From: Cymodocea nodosa
Taxonomy: Eukaryota > Streptophyta > Magnoliopsida > Alismatales > Cymodoceaceae
Assembly: GCA_036874045.1 (NCBI GenBank)
Contig: CM072337.1
Coordinates: 8,618,001 to 8,682,000, forward strand
Length of the DNA stretch: 64,000 nucleotides
Reading direction: 5' to 3'
Part shown: positions 1 to 10,651 of the stretch, in pieces
Layout: each line of letters starts with the position of its first letter
How positions within the stretch are numbered: the stretch's first letter is position 1
Made by a program: the position numbers and the translations under genes
The notes under the pieces: generated by a model
What the model saw: the letters and a program-made list of their open reading frames with translations, nothing else
Database searches by the model: none
What the model was told of the DNA's origin: nothing

Positions 1-227
1 CCTAAGCTTGTCTTATAAGCAGTTCTATAAGCCCAAAGTGCATCTATCAATCTATTAGCCCAATTTGTTCTAGTAGGATTTACTACTTTTTCTAAGATTA
101 ACTTAATTTGTTTGTTTGCACTTTCTACTTGTCCACTTGTTTGTGGATGATATGATGTTGCAATTTTGTGATTTACTCCATATTTCTTCATTAAGGCTTC
201 AAAACTTCTATTACAGAAATGAGTTTC
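1..227 (-). pseudogene. Antisense integrase fragment of an A-type (Athila-like) gypsy element
   Basis: Read on the minus strand, this matches the integrase core of element A1 around 6302-6540, from the IISDRGTHF-like motif (second catalytic Asp) through the segment ending in [10 protein letters not shown]. It is only a scrap: upstream integrase sequence, which should lie to the right, is replaced by the 5' LTR of A1, and the rest lies beyond the window. It is probably the remains of an opposite-strand A element into which A1 was inserted or recombined. Similarity to the A1 integrase is seen directly; the history is inference. Confidence 0.85.
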
Positions 228-2280
228 TGTTTAGAATGAAAAAGTGCATAATATTAATGGTTAAATGATGGTTAATTGCATAATATTTAGCTTATCATAT
301 GAGAATTAAGCCATTATGTTATAATTGCACTGTTATAAGCTTTAATTAAAGAATCTGCTTAATTTTGGGGAATTAATGTTAATTTAGTACATTTCTGAAC
401 TGTTGGTAAGTTGTAGACTGTGAAATTCTTAAATATCCGAATTTTCTGTTATTTCGGACAGTTATGTTTAACGTATCGAACATGTATCGAACAGTTATGT
501 TTAAATTGCCGAATAGTTATGTTTTAAAAGAATATTTTATTATTTCCTAAAGTACACGTGTCAAAACCATAATGCATGACTTAAGTGAACTTTTAGTGAG
601 TTATCTATAACTATCCGAAATTGCAGCTGGGCATCGGATAGTTATATGTGTAACTCTTCGAAATCTCCTTTTATTTAGAAAATAGCTGTGGACATGTGTC
701 ATGTTTTGGGAAAGTGACTTAAGTGGATTTTCAGTGAGTTATTTCTAACTATCCGAAATGCATCTGGGCATCGGATAGATAGACCTGTAACTCTCCGAAA
801 TGTTTCTTTTATTATTAAACTACTGATGACACGTGTCGTGATCTAGAAGATTGACTTAAGTTATATATCGGTGAGTTATCTGTAACTATCCGAAATGCAT
901 TTGAGCATCGGATAGTTAAGTCTGTAACTATCTAAAATGCACCTGAGCATTGGATAGTTAAATTTATGCACATGTTTTATAGTTAAATCAACGAAGCAAG
1001 TCCGTTGACTTATCTATAACTCTATGGACTATTTATTTTCTAATATGCCACTGTAGTGGTTAATGAAATAGGACAGTTGGAAGGAAAAACCACGATAGCA
1101 CGTATCACGTAGGAATTCACTCGTCGAAGGGAGAAGAAATCATTGTCGTTGATATGAATGAAGGAAATCCAACTGACCATTCAAGCAGAAGCAGTTACCA
1201 CTGAAGAAATGTAAAAGAAAAGAAGAAAAAGAAGTAAGGTGTGATCGATGGGTGCGGCCAGTGTGTGTAGAGGAGGAACACTGAGCTTTCTGCAGGCAGT
1301 GTCGGCAATTCTCTGAAGTACCACACCAACCATCATCACCACCACCATAATCACCAACCATCGGAGGTCTGTTAGGATACTTTCCTGATGTCGGGTCGAT
1401 TCTGAGTCAAACACAATGCTTGACAACCACTATGAGGAGTGATCGTGTCGCGGGAAGGGAAGCCATTTTCACCAAACGCCGACTCATATCTTAGGAGATC
1501 GTAAAGCTTCTAGCCTTAGCTTCGGGTTGATGCCTGTATGCTGAAGAGGAGATCATCTTGCAATTTTGGACTTGCGATTCTATAGGGAGAGGAGACAGAA
1601 TTGTAAGTGGTTTAATTTTCAATGGTGTAATCACAACGCATGTACTGACGGAAGTATCTACTATCGACTGAGATTACTTTACAGTTTACTGAAATTGGTT
1701 CGTTCAAAAGACTTAAAGATTTTAATGGTTACTATTTGAATTATCTGAATGTTAGTATTGCCTAGTGATAAATCCAGTGTTTACTAACATTAAAGAGTTT
1801 AATTGATGTTATTTACAATCTGTGGAACCGCCCAATGGTTGGCCGAATTCCTCTGTAAATAGCAGTATTAAATAGGAAAGGCAGGCTCATGGAGTTAACT
1901 TAAGTCCACGAGGTTAGTCCGTTGAGTTAGCCATAATTCAACGAACTTTGTTTGTTGAGTTAACTGTAACTCAACGGAGAGCTTATTGAATATATAAATT
2001 TGATTGTTAAAAATGAAACAGTTCTCAATTCTTAAGCAATTTCCTATGGGATCGACGTGTACTTGCACAATAATACAATAGACGCTGTGCACTTGCAGTT
2101 AAAATACAAATTGGAATAAATATCTAATTTGTGTGAAAGGTTGTTTGTTTACTTCTAAAAAAGGAATAGGCATAAAGATAAATTAACTAAGTAAAAATAG
2201 AAGTTAACAAATCCAAGTTTTTCTGGTGCGTTGTTGGAGATCCAAACAAGTTTTCTAGTGTCGTGCTAGGTAACCAAACA
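228..2280 (+). repeat. A1 5' LTR
   Basis: This 2053-bp LTR starts TGTTTAGAATG and ends in CA, seven bases before the PBS. U3 holds three degenerate 137-bp units with G-box-like palindromes. R-U5 holds the segment around 1380-1600 that is shared by all A-type LTRs. Compared with the 3' LTR it lacks 163 bp (15052-15214), and the break lies at a TTTACA repeat. Its putative TATA box reads TGTAAAAG near 1210, where the other A LTRs have TATAAAAG. The stretch 1900-1975 carries the words GAGTTAACT and AACTCAACGGA in inverted pairs. Confidence 0.9.
579..965 (+). repeat. Three degenerate ~137-bp tandem units in the A1 U3 region
   Basis: Units begin with ACTTAAGT at 579, 717 and 854, a period of 138 and 137 bases. 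Each holds GTGAGTTAT, then AACTATCCGAAAT, then a facing copy ATCGGATAG, so each can fold into a hairpin. The first two units end near a G-box-like GACACGTGTC or GACATGTGTC. The same array, at the same period, is in the 3' LTR (13960, 14098, 14235) and in the solo LTR at 33450-35640. Confidence 0.8.
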
Positions 2281-2287
2281 AATTTTA

Positions 2288-2305
2288 TGGCACCGTTGTC
2301 GGGGA
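2288..2305 (+). promoter_or_regulatory. Primer-binding site of A1, tRNA-Asp type
   Basis: TGGCACCGTTGTCGGGGA lies seven bases after the LTR end. It resembles the Athila-type site complementary to the 3' end of plant tRNA-Asp, with apparent C-to-T changes. Sites of the same kind lie at the same spacing in A3 (46138) and A4 (49949). Confidence 0.8.
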
Positions 2306-2381
2306 ATTAATATAAGCAACTGTTAGAGCTGTTTTGTTTTAATGGCGAGAGTGTTGTGTGTTTTCTTCTGTAATTGAGAAT

Positions 2382-5300
2382 ATGGCATATGCTTATGCTC
2401 AAAGATTTCTGAAACCTATAGTTAGCATATGTGAATTCTGCAATTCCGAAGGACACAACATTTCTGACTGTTTGAAACTGAGATGTTTGCAGATGGCTAG
2501 ATCCAATGAACAACAAATAAATTATCCTCAATATAATAGAGCCGAGTATGAGAATCCTATAGTTTACCCAACTGATGGTCAGTATAGAATGTGTAATATG
2601 TTGAGAGACACAGAAGTTTGGGATAGGTATGATAGACTAGAGCGTAGTATAGAGCAAAACCTAGACAAACTAGAATACTTTATGTGTCAGCAACAAGAAG
2701 TCAACCAATTAAACTATAAGGAAGCATATTCAGAACCTAAAATGGATATAATTTACGAAACTGAAAAAACCATAATGAAAATTGATCAAAAATTGAATGC
2801 AATGAGATTAGATGATCTAGAAAGAAAAGTAAAAGCATTGGACAAATATACAATGAAAATACAAGTTATGCAACAGGACAATGGAAATTATAATGTTATA
2901 GATCTATATAATTTACAAAATATACAGCAAAAAGAAAACATTAATGCAAGAGAATTTAAAGAATGCACTTTAAAACTAAAAACAATTGAAGATCATAATC
3001 ACAAAAATGATATACAAAAACATCATGAGAGTAACGAAAATCTGGAAGATGTATGTGTAACAATAAGATCTAGAACTAATATACCACCAAGAACTCAAAA
3101 TGAAAATAATATGAAGGTGGATAAGAGTAAAAATCAAAATGATAATGAAAATGTAATAGCTGAAAATCTAGAAATCACTAAAGAACAATCTAAATCTGCT
3201 AATGAGGCTAAAAATGATCAAACAAATCAACAGAAAGAAAAAGAATCTTTTAAATCACAATCTTTAGCACCCTATCTTGAAAGATTACAACAAACAATAC
3301 CTGAAAAATAAGAAAAAATCAGAGAAATTTTTGAAAAAGTACAAGTTAACATTCCTTTGCTAGATCTATTGCAAAAAATGCCACCTTGTGCTAAATTTCT
3401 AAAGGATTGGTACACTAAGAAAAGAGAGCAAAAGGTTCTTAGAAAGGTCTTTTTAGCTGAGCAAAGTAGTTCCCTATTTCTGCCACAAATTCCCAAAAAG
3501 TTATATGATCCTGGAATCCTTGTTATATCATGCACCATAGGAAATACCATTCTAGAAAGAACCTTAATAGACTTAGGTGCAGGTATAAATGTTATGCCAA
3601 GTGATATATTTGCATCCTTAGGATTAGAAGACTTAACTCCTACTAGTACGGTTATTCAATTAGCTGATAGAAGTATAAGATACCCTAGAGGAAAAATAGA
3701 GGATGTCTTAATTAAAATCAAAAACTTTATATATCTTATTGATATTGTAATTTTGGATTCCAAACAAATTAAGCATAAAAATAGTGATACATCTTTAATT
3801 TTGGGAAGGCCATTTTTAGCAAAATCAGTGGCTATTATAAATTGTAAAATTGGAGTAATGAAGTTAGCATATGGTAATGAGGATACTCAACTAAATATTT
3901 TCAAACTAGAAAGGTTTGAGGAGTTAGAAATGTCCTTACTTACCATAGACTTTTTAGAGGATGAAGGAGATATGTCAGATGATGTGATTCAAGAAGAATT
4001 AAATAGGCAAATCAATTCTGAAATTTTAAAGGAAAGTGAAAGCATAAATATAGAAGGTGATCTGGAAGAAATTAATTTACAAAATGATGATGTTCAATTA
4101 GGAGCTCTAGCTTCTGATGGGCAACATTTAGAATTAAAACCTTTACCTCCTGAATTAACCTATATATTTCGAGAAGAGAAATGAACATGTCCAATCATTA
4201 TTGCTTCAGATTTAAAAGAGGATCAAATAGCTAAATTAAAAGATGTAGTAAAAAGTTATAAAGAAGCAATAGGATGGACTATGACTAATATAAAAGGGTT
4301 AAGTTCAACTTTATCCTGTCACCACATATATTTAGAAGAGAATGCTAAACCTGTTAGAATTCTTGAGAGGAGATTAAATCCAAACCTTAAAGAAGTAGTC
4401 AGGAAGGAAATAGTGAAATGGTTAGATAATGACATAATTTATCCGATTTCTGATAGCTCGTGGGTTAGTCCAATTCATGTAGTTCCCAAGAAATTAGGAT
4501 TAACAGTTATTAGGAATGAAAGTCAAGACTTGATACCTACTAGAATTCAATCAGGCTGGAGAGTATGTATAGACTATAGAAAACTGAATGTTGTGACTAG
4601 GAAATATCATTTTCCCTTACCTTTTATAAATCAAATGTTGGAAAGATTAGCAGGGCAAAAATATTTTTGTTTCCTAAACAGGTATTCAGGGTATAATCAA
4701 ATTCCAGTAACATTAGAGGATCAAGAGAAAACAACTTTCACCTATCCTAATGGAACTTATGCTTTTAAGAGAATGCCATTTGGATTATGCAATGCACCAA
4801 CTACCTTTCAAAGGTGTATGCAGGGCATATTTACTGAAATGACTGAAGATTTTTTAAAAATATTTATGGATGATTTTACTGTATATGGCAACTCATATGA
4901 AGTCTGTTTAAAAAATTTAGACTTAATATTAAAACGTTGTGTGAAAAAAAATCTGGTTTTAAATTGGGAAAACTGTCACTTCATGGTTAAACAAGGAATA
5001 GTCTTAGGGCATGTTGTTTCTAAGAAAGGGTTGGAAGTAGATAAAGCTAAAATAGAAGTAATTTCTAATCTACCAGAACTTAAATCAATAAAAGATATTA
5101 GATCATTTCTAGGACATACTGGTTTTTATCGAAGATTTATTAAAGACTTTAGCAAGATAGACCTTTAACTAATCTATTAAAAGATGTTCCATTTAACTTT
5201 GATAAAAATTGCAATGAAGCATTTTTCAGACTTAAGACTAGCTTAATTTCAATTCCTATAATTCAAGCACCTGATTGGAACCATCCATTTGAATTAAAGT

Positions 5301-7027
5301 GTGATGCTTCTGATTTTGCTGTAGGAGCAGTGTTGAGACAAAAGATAGAAAAATCTCCTAGAGTGATTCATTATGCAAGCAAAACCTTAAATGATGTTCA
5401 AGTTAATTACACAACTATTGAAAAAGAATTATTAGCTATTGTGTTTGCTTTAGAAAAGTTCAGATCATATCTAATTGGAGCTAAAGTAATAGTATACATG
5501 GATCATTCAGCTCTAAAACATCTAATAAAGAAAAAACAGACTAAGCCTAGATTGATCTAATGGATATTATTATTACAAGAATTTGATCTAGAAATTAAAG
5601 ATAAAAAAGGTTGTGAGAATGTAGTAGCAAATCATTTATCAAGATTACAAATAGAAAAATCAAATATTGAAATTAAGGATAATTTTCCTGATGAACAATT
5701 AATGACCATCAACACAATATCTTGGTATGCAGACATAGTTAATTACTTAGTTACTAGTCTAACACCTAAGGATTGGAGTAGACAGGATAAGAAATTGTTT
5801 TTCTCAAGAGTAAAATATTACTATTGGGAAGACCCATACTTATTTAAGAAATGTCTTGATCTAGTTTTAAGGAGGTGTGTTCCAGAAACTGAATATCCGA
5901 GTATATTGTCTTTTTGTCATGATCAAACTTGTGGAGGGCATTTTGGTTTAGGGAAAACTACTGCAAAAATTCTGCAATGTGGGTTTTATTGGCCAACACT
6001 ATTCAAAGATGCTCATAAATATTGCTTAAGTTGTTTAAGATGTCAACAAATAGGAACAATATCAAAGAGGAATATGATGCCTCTTAATCCTATTGTTGAG
6101 GTTGAAATCTTTGATGTGTGGGGAATAGATTTTATGGGTTCATTTCCAATGTCTAATCAATTTAATTACATATTGTTGAGGGTGGATTATGTATCTAAAT
6201 GGATAGAAGCTATTCCTACAAAAACTAATGACAACAAAGTGGTAATACAATTTATAAGAACCAATATATTTGCTAGATTTGGAATACCTAAAGCTATTAT
6301 TAGTGATAGAGGAACTCATTTCTGTAATAGAAGTTTTGAAGCCTTAATGAAGAAATATGGAGTAAAACACAAAATTGCAACATCATATCATCCGCAAACA
6401 AGTGAACAAGTAGAAAGTGCAAACAAACAAATTAAGTTAATCTTAGAAAATGTAGTAAATCCTACTAGAACAGATTGGGCTAATAGATTGATAGATGCAC
6501 TTTGGGCTTATAGAACTGCTTATAAAACGAGCTTAGGTATGTCACCTTTTAGGCTAGTATATGGAAAAAGTTGTCATTTACCTGCTGAAATAGAATATAA
6601 AGCTTATTGGGCATTAAAAACTCTGAACACTAATTTAAATCAAGCTACTGAAAATAGAAAAATGCAATTAATTGAATTAGAAGAATTTAGAAATGAAGCT
6701 TTTTCGAAGATTGTAAAAGAAAAAGAGAAAATGAAATTCTAGCATAATAGAAAAATTATTCCAAAAAGCTTTGAAATAGGACAAGAAGTATATCTTTATA
6801 TGGCTAGACTTCATAACCATCTAGGAAAATTAAGATCTAGATGGGTAGGACCTTACATAGTTTGAAATATTTATCCTTATGGTGCTATTGAAATTGAAAA
6901 TCCTAAAAATCAGAATATATTTAAAGTAAATGGACAAAGACTTAGACCTATTCTGAAAACACCAAAAAGCTCCTTTGGAATTATAGAAGAATTTAGAGTA
7001 GAGGACTACTTGAGCTTTACTTTGTAA
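2382..7027 (+). pseudogene. A1 gag-pol (Ty3/gypsy, Athila type), broken
   Basis: One reading frame runs from the ATG at 2382 to a frameshift near 5160 and continues in another frame to the TAA at 7025. A CX2CX4HX4C zinc knuckle (CEFCNSEGHNISDC, 2430-2471) stands almost at the N terminus. A long charged, Asn/Glu-rich part follows. Then come protease (IDLGAGINVMP near 3570), RT (FMDD at 4863-4874), RNase H ([12 protein letters not shown] near 5300), the integrase HHCC zinc region (about 5920-6050) and the DDE core with [14 protein letters not shown] and the final Glu in SEQVE. Breaks are TAA at 3309, TGA at 4182, a frameshift near 5160, TAA at 5558, TAG at 6740 and TGA near 6863. No capsid-type gag domain is visible before the zinc knuckle, and the start is only about 75 bases after the PBS. 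Confidence 0.9.
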
Positions 7028-7548
7028 GAAATCAATTTTATGTTTAAAAAAAAAAAATATTAAAAAAATATATATAAAATATAAAAATCGTTGTGGTTCA
7101 ACCGACTAGATCCATCGGTATGACCGAAACATAAAAAATATGTATATTAATTTTTTTTTAAAATTAGGTCTGACCGAAACATAGTATCGGTTAAATCGAA
7201 AAAAAAGAAGAAAAAAACAGTAAAACTATTATCTATAGTATTTTTATTATTATATTTGTTTGTAAAGGAAGTCTGTTGAGTTACGATTAGTTCAACGAGC
7301 TTACTCCATTGAGTCTTAAGTTAGTCAATGAGCTTATTCCGTTGAGTTAACTATAACTCAATGGACTACTGTAGCTAAGACCGCGGATGAGAGAGTAATA
7401 GTTGGTTCGGGAAATGACCCGATTACGTGCCTAAACTTAGGGCTTATTTAAACTAAAACCTAGGGTTTTGGGGGCATTATCCAGCAAATCTTTTAGAATC
7501 TAGAACAGTAGAAATCAGAGCGATTTCGTGCTATTCTGTAACTCCACA
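7028..7548 (+). other. Non-coding spacer between pol and third ORF of A1
   Basis: No coding signal is seen. The stretch holds A-runs and T-runs (7045-7170), repeated GACCGAAAC words near 7120-7180, and the inverted words GTTGAGTTA and TAACTCAA (7270-7370) that are also found in the LTRs. A start codon in the right frame for the third ORF follows at 7549. Confidence 0.6.
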
Positions 7549-9750
7549 ATGAGGAAGATGACACTTGAATTCTAGGAAAAGGTAGTTGACACAACATAGT
7601 TTCTGAAGGAATCGGAAGAATGGCACACGCGGCAAAAGATTCGGAATACAACAAGAGAGAAAGAGTTACAAAAGGTAGAATCAGAACTCTTTAACTTAAG
7701 GAAAGTTTTGGTTGAGTTAGAAATACAAATACCTCAGATAATGGAGACACAAATCAGAGTGGCAATAGAAATTGTAGTTAGTAAAGAAAGAAAAATATGG
7801 TCGAACAACGAAGTAGCCCTCGAGCTAATTCAACGTAAAGCCAGATTGTGGTTTAAAAAATGCATTGCTGGTTGTGGAAGTTGAGAAATATGGCAGCAGC
7901 AACGAGCAGGAGAATAGGAAGAACCGACTACTGAAAGACTTGTTCCTGAGGAACAGCAGTCAGGACCTCCAATTCAGCTAACAGAGCCATTACCTCAAGT
8001 AGCATTTGCTTGGTCGAGAACTGAAGAAGAAGAGAAAGAATTTACTAGCTTGGTCAAAACAGCAAGAGACCAATGTGATACTCAAGAAATAGCTATGGCC
8101 AAGGCACATATGTTATATGATGCCATTAAGAAAAAAAGGGTCGAAGAAAAGATGAGGGCCTAGTACAAAATAAAAGTTAAACAGCATCAGGCAGCAACTA
8201 AATCAAGTGCTGTAGGAGAGGCTGGTCCTTCGAGACCAGCAATTATGAAGAGAATTAAACAGGAAGAGCTAGTACCTGTGGCTCGAAGGCCTGTAGAGCC
8301 TACTTTTGTAGATTTAATTTCAGAAGAAGAAGAGGAAGAACATGCACAATTAATCAGAAAAAGGAAAGGAAAAGAGAAAGTGTTTGACTATCAAAAAGAG
8401 ATTAAATCTGAGGTACCAATTTTAACAGGGCCTATGGAGCAAATTTTTATAAACCTACTATCTGATTCTGAGGAGGAGCAGGAGCTACAGCAGCAGGAGC
8501 AAAGACAAGAAGAAAATCAAGCTGAAATTAGTCTACAGCCTGTACAAGAAGAAACAGAAATTATGGCAGAAACTGAATTGCCCGTGACTCCATCCCAATT
8601 TGTTTCAGAATCAGAAAAAACAGTAACATAATAGATTGGTAGTCAGGAGGAAGAAGAAAGAGCAGAAAATGAAGAAGCTGAAAGAAGCCATTTAAACAAA
8701 AATAACTTTACAGATTCCACTGAAGAGCAAGAAACTCTTCAGCAATTTATGGAAAGAATTCAAGACAGAGTGGAGAGTTCTGCCGACTCACCACCACAGA
8801 CAGAAACAGAAATTCAGGAATCTGTAGAGAATATTCAAATGCAGCCTATAGTAGAGGAATATCAAGAACAAACCCCTCTGGAACAACAAAGTCACCTTCC
8901 TGACCCGACTGAAACAACAATTTTGAATGAAGTACATTTTTGGAGCCAGGAAGCTTATACCAAATATCAAGAGATTAGGGGTTACGATATTATTTACAGT
9001 AGACCAGTAAATTGGGATGGAATGCAAGAAATCAAAGATTTATTTGAATTCCAAGGTCTATTGAAGTTTATTTCTCAAGAAAGAGGGCATGCAATTTATA
9101 AGAATTTAGTACCCTGTTTTTATGCAAATTTAAGAGAAGGTGAAGGAGGATTAATTTCAAATGTGGAGGAAGCTGATGTATAGATAACACCAGAGCTTCT
9201 CCACAACATTTTTGGATTAAAGAATGAAGGACTAAAAATTTTGGAAGATACAACTGTAGTTGAGTGGACAGAACAAGAAATAAAAGATTGTTTAGCTATC
9301 AATCCTGGTGTGCCTTTATTAAACAAATTGAAGCATTTAAATGGTAAAGCACACATGGTAGCCAACATTTTGATTAAGAATGTCTATCAACGACAAGGCC
9401 ATGACATAGAATTGAGTCAATTTCTCAAATGGGCCACGTTGGCAGTTGTAAATAGGATTCAAATAAATTGGTCTGCAGTTTTTATCTCCAAGCTGAAAAT
9501 AGTAAAGAAAAAATTGTTTTATGGAGATTTGATTCCACTGCAGATGGTGGACTGTATCGATTTCACTAAATGGACATCAAAAAGGATTAGATCAAGAACC
9601 ATTTCAGTGAAAGAATACAGAAATTTTGTAGCTACAGAAATAGTTGTACCTTCTAAAGGAATTTCAGGAGTTGTAGAAAGAATTAATCAATTAGAACTTC
9701 AATTAGAAAAAATCCAAAAGGAAGTAGATGAACTTAGGAATAGAGATTAA
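7549..9750 (+). pseudogene. A1 third ORF in env position, plant-transposon-protein-like
   Basis: A single frame from ATG 7549 to TAA 9748 gives 734 codons. It is broken by stops at 7573, 7597, 7882, 7915, 8161, 8629, 8632 and 9181, five of them TAG. The first two thirds are Glu/Gln-rich and low in complexity. The last third (about 8930-9600) is folded-looking and contains LFEFQGL, FGLKNEG, NRIQINW, VFIS and KLFYGD. This resembles the domain often annotated as putative plant transposon protein. The C terminus (9660-9740) looks like a coiled coil. There is no clear signal peptide or membrane segment, so an envelope role is not supported by what is seen. A related ORF sits at the 3' end of the copia-type B elements (18116-20286 and 61724-63941). 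Confidence 0.8.
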
Positions 9751-10185
9751 ATTGTATTGTTCGTCTACTTGTATAAAATTGTATGAAATTGTATGATGTA
9801 CTTGTATTGTAAATTGATTCATATTAATGAATGTAAATTTTTCAGATGTACTTTTCATACATGTTTTGAATGTGAAATGAATGGAATGTATTGAATGTTA
9901 TATATATTTTGTGGAAGATTATGATTGAATGTTTAACAGATTTACAATTTGCTGAATGACAAGATAAATGCTTAAAAATTTCTACATGTTACAAGGTAAA
10001 ATGTAAATTCTGCATAACATAAAATGACCTGCAAGTTAAATCTTTATATAATGTTCAGATTTAAACGAATTTTGATTAGAATGATGCATTAATGACATAG
10101 ATTTAACTTTATTTTAGTTAGTAGAATGAAAAAGAAAAAAAGCAGAGAGGAACTTACGAGAGTAAAACTTAGAGGTTGCTAAGTG

Positions 10186-10216
10186 TTAACTCAACGAAGT
10201 AACTTCGTTGAGTTAA
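10186..10216. repeat. Perfect 15-bp inverted repeat with 1-base spacer
   Basis: TTAACTCAACGAAGT (10186-10200) faces ACTTCGTTGAGTTAA (10202-10216). It is the tightest of the many inverted pairs of this word in the A-type sequences and could extrude a cruciform or fold as an RNA hairpin in the element transcript. Confidence 0.9.
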
Positions 10217-10475
10217 ACGTAACTCCACGAGGTCAGTAATATAATATAAGGTCACTCCGTTGAGTTATCTGTAACTCAACGAAGTTAGTCCGTGGAGTTA
10301 GCAACAGTAGCTGACTGTGTTCCGTTGAGTTATCTATAACTCAACGAGGTTAGTTCGTGAATTAAGTAGAACGGTTATTCTTTTAACCATGAACGAAACT
10401 TCATCGATTTAGTAGTTACCAAAATTTGAAATTAGTAGTGGTACACATACCCATAAAAATAGGAACCACGATGCA

Positions 10476-10500
10476 CGTTGCAAGACACGTTCTTGCAACG
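10476..10500. repeat. 9-bp inverted repeat upstream of the F-box ORF
   Basis: CGTTGCAAG and CTTGCAACG face each other around the loop ACACGTT. It lies 152 bases ahead of the F-box start codon and just before a TATA-like run. Its function is unknown. Confidence 0.8.
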
Positions 10501-10651
10501 AGATTTATTCACTTTATGGATGTGCATTATATATATATAACAGAATGTTATTTACGAGTTACCAGTACTTTTAAAAGAAAGGAGAATGCGTTGGAGGAAC
10601 TGGAAGGAGAAGCAGCTGATTCAACTTCATCCGATAACAAATATTTATTGA

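Larger units (their letters stand above)
9751..10651 (+). other. Spacer between third ORF and F-box ORF of A1
   Basis: No convincing coding sequence. The part 9751-10130 is AT-rich. The part 10180-10360 is packed with facing copies of GTTGAGTTA and TAACTCAACGA. From 10426 the sequence changes character, with a 9-bp inverted repeat (10476-10500) and a TATA-like ATATATATATAAC near 10530, about 120 bases ahead of the F-box start. That last part may have come with the F-box gene. Confidence 0.55.

Noticed and set aside
1140-1426. Minus-strand open frames in A-type LTRs (also near 14415-14735, 34318-34650 and 44928-45125)
   Set aside because: They recur only because the LTRs are copies of each other. 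They lie antisense to R, have stops in some copies and low-complexity composition.
7549-9750. Retroviral envelope gene
   Set aside because: Only the position suggests it. No signal peptide, fusion-type peptide or membrane anchor is seen, and the conserved part resembles a plant transposon protein domain.
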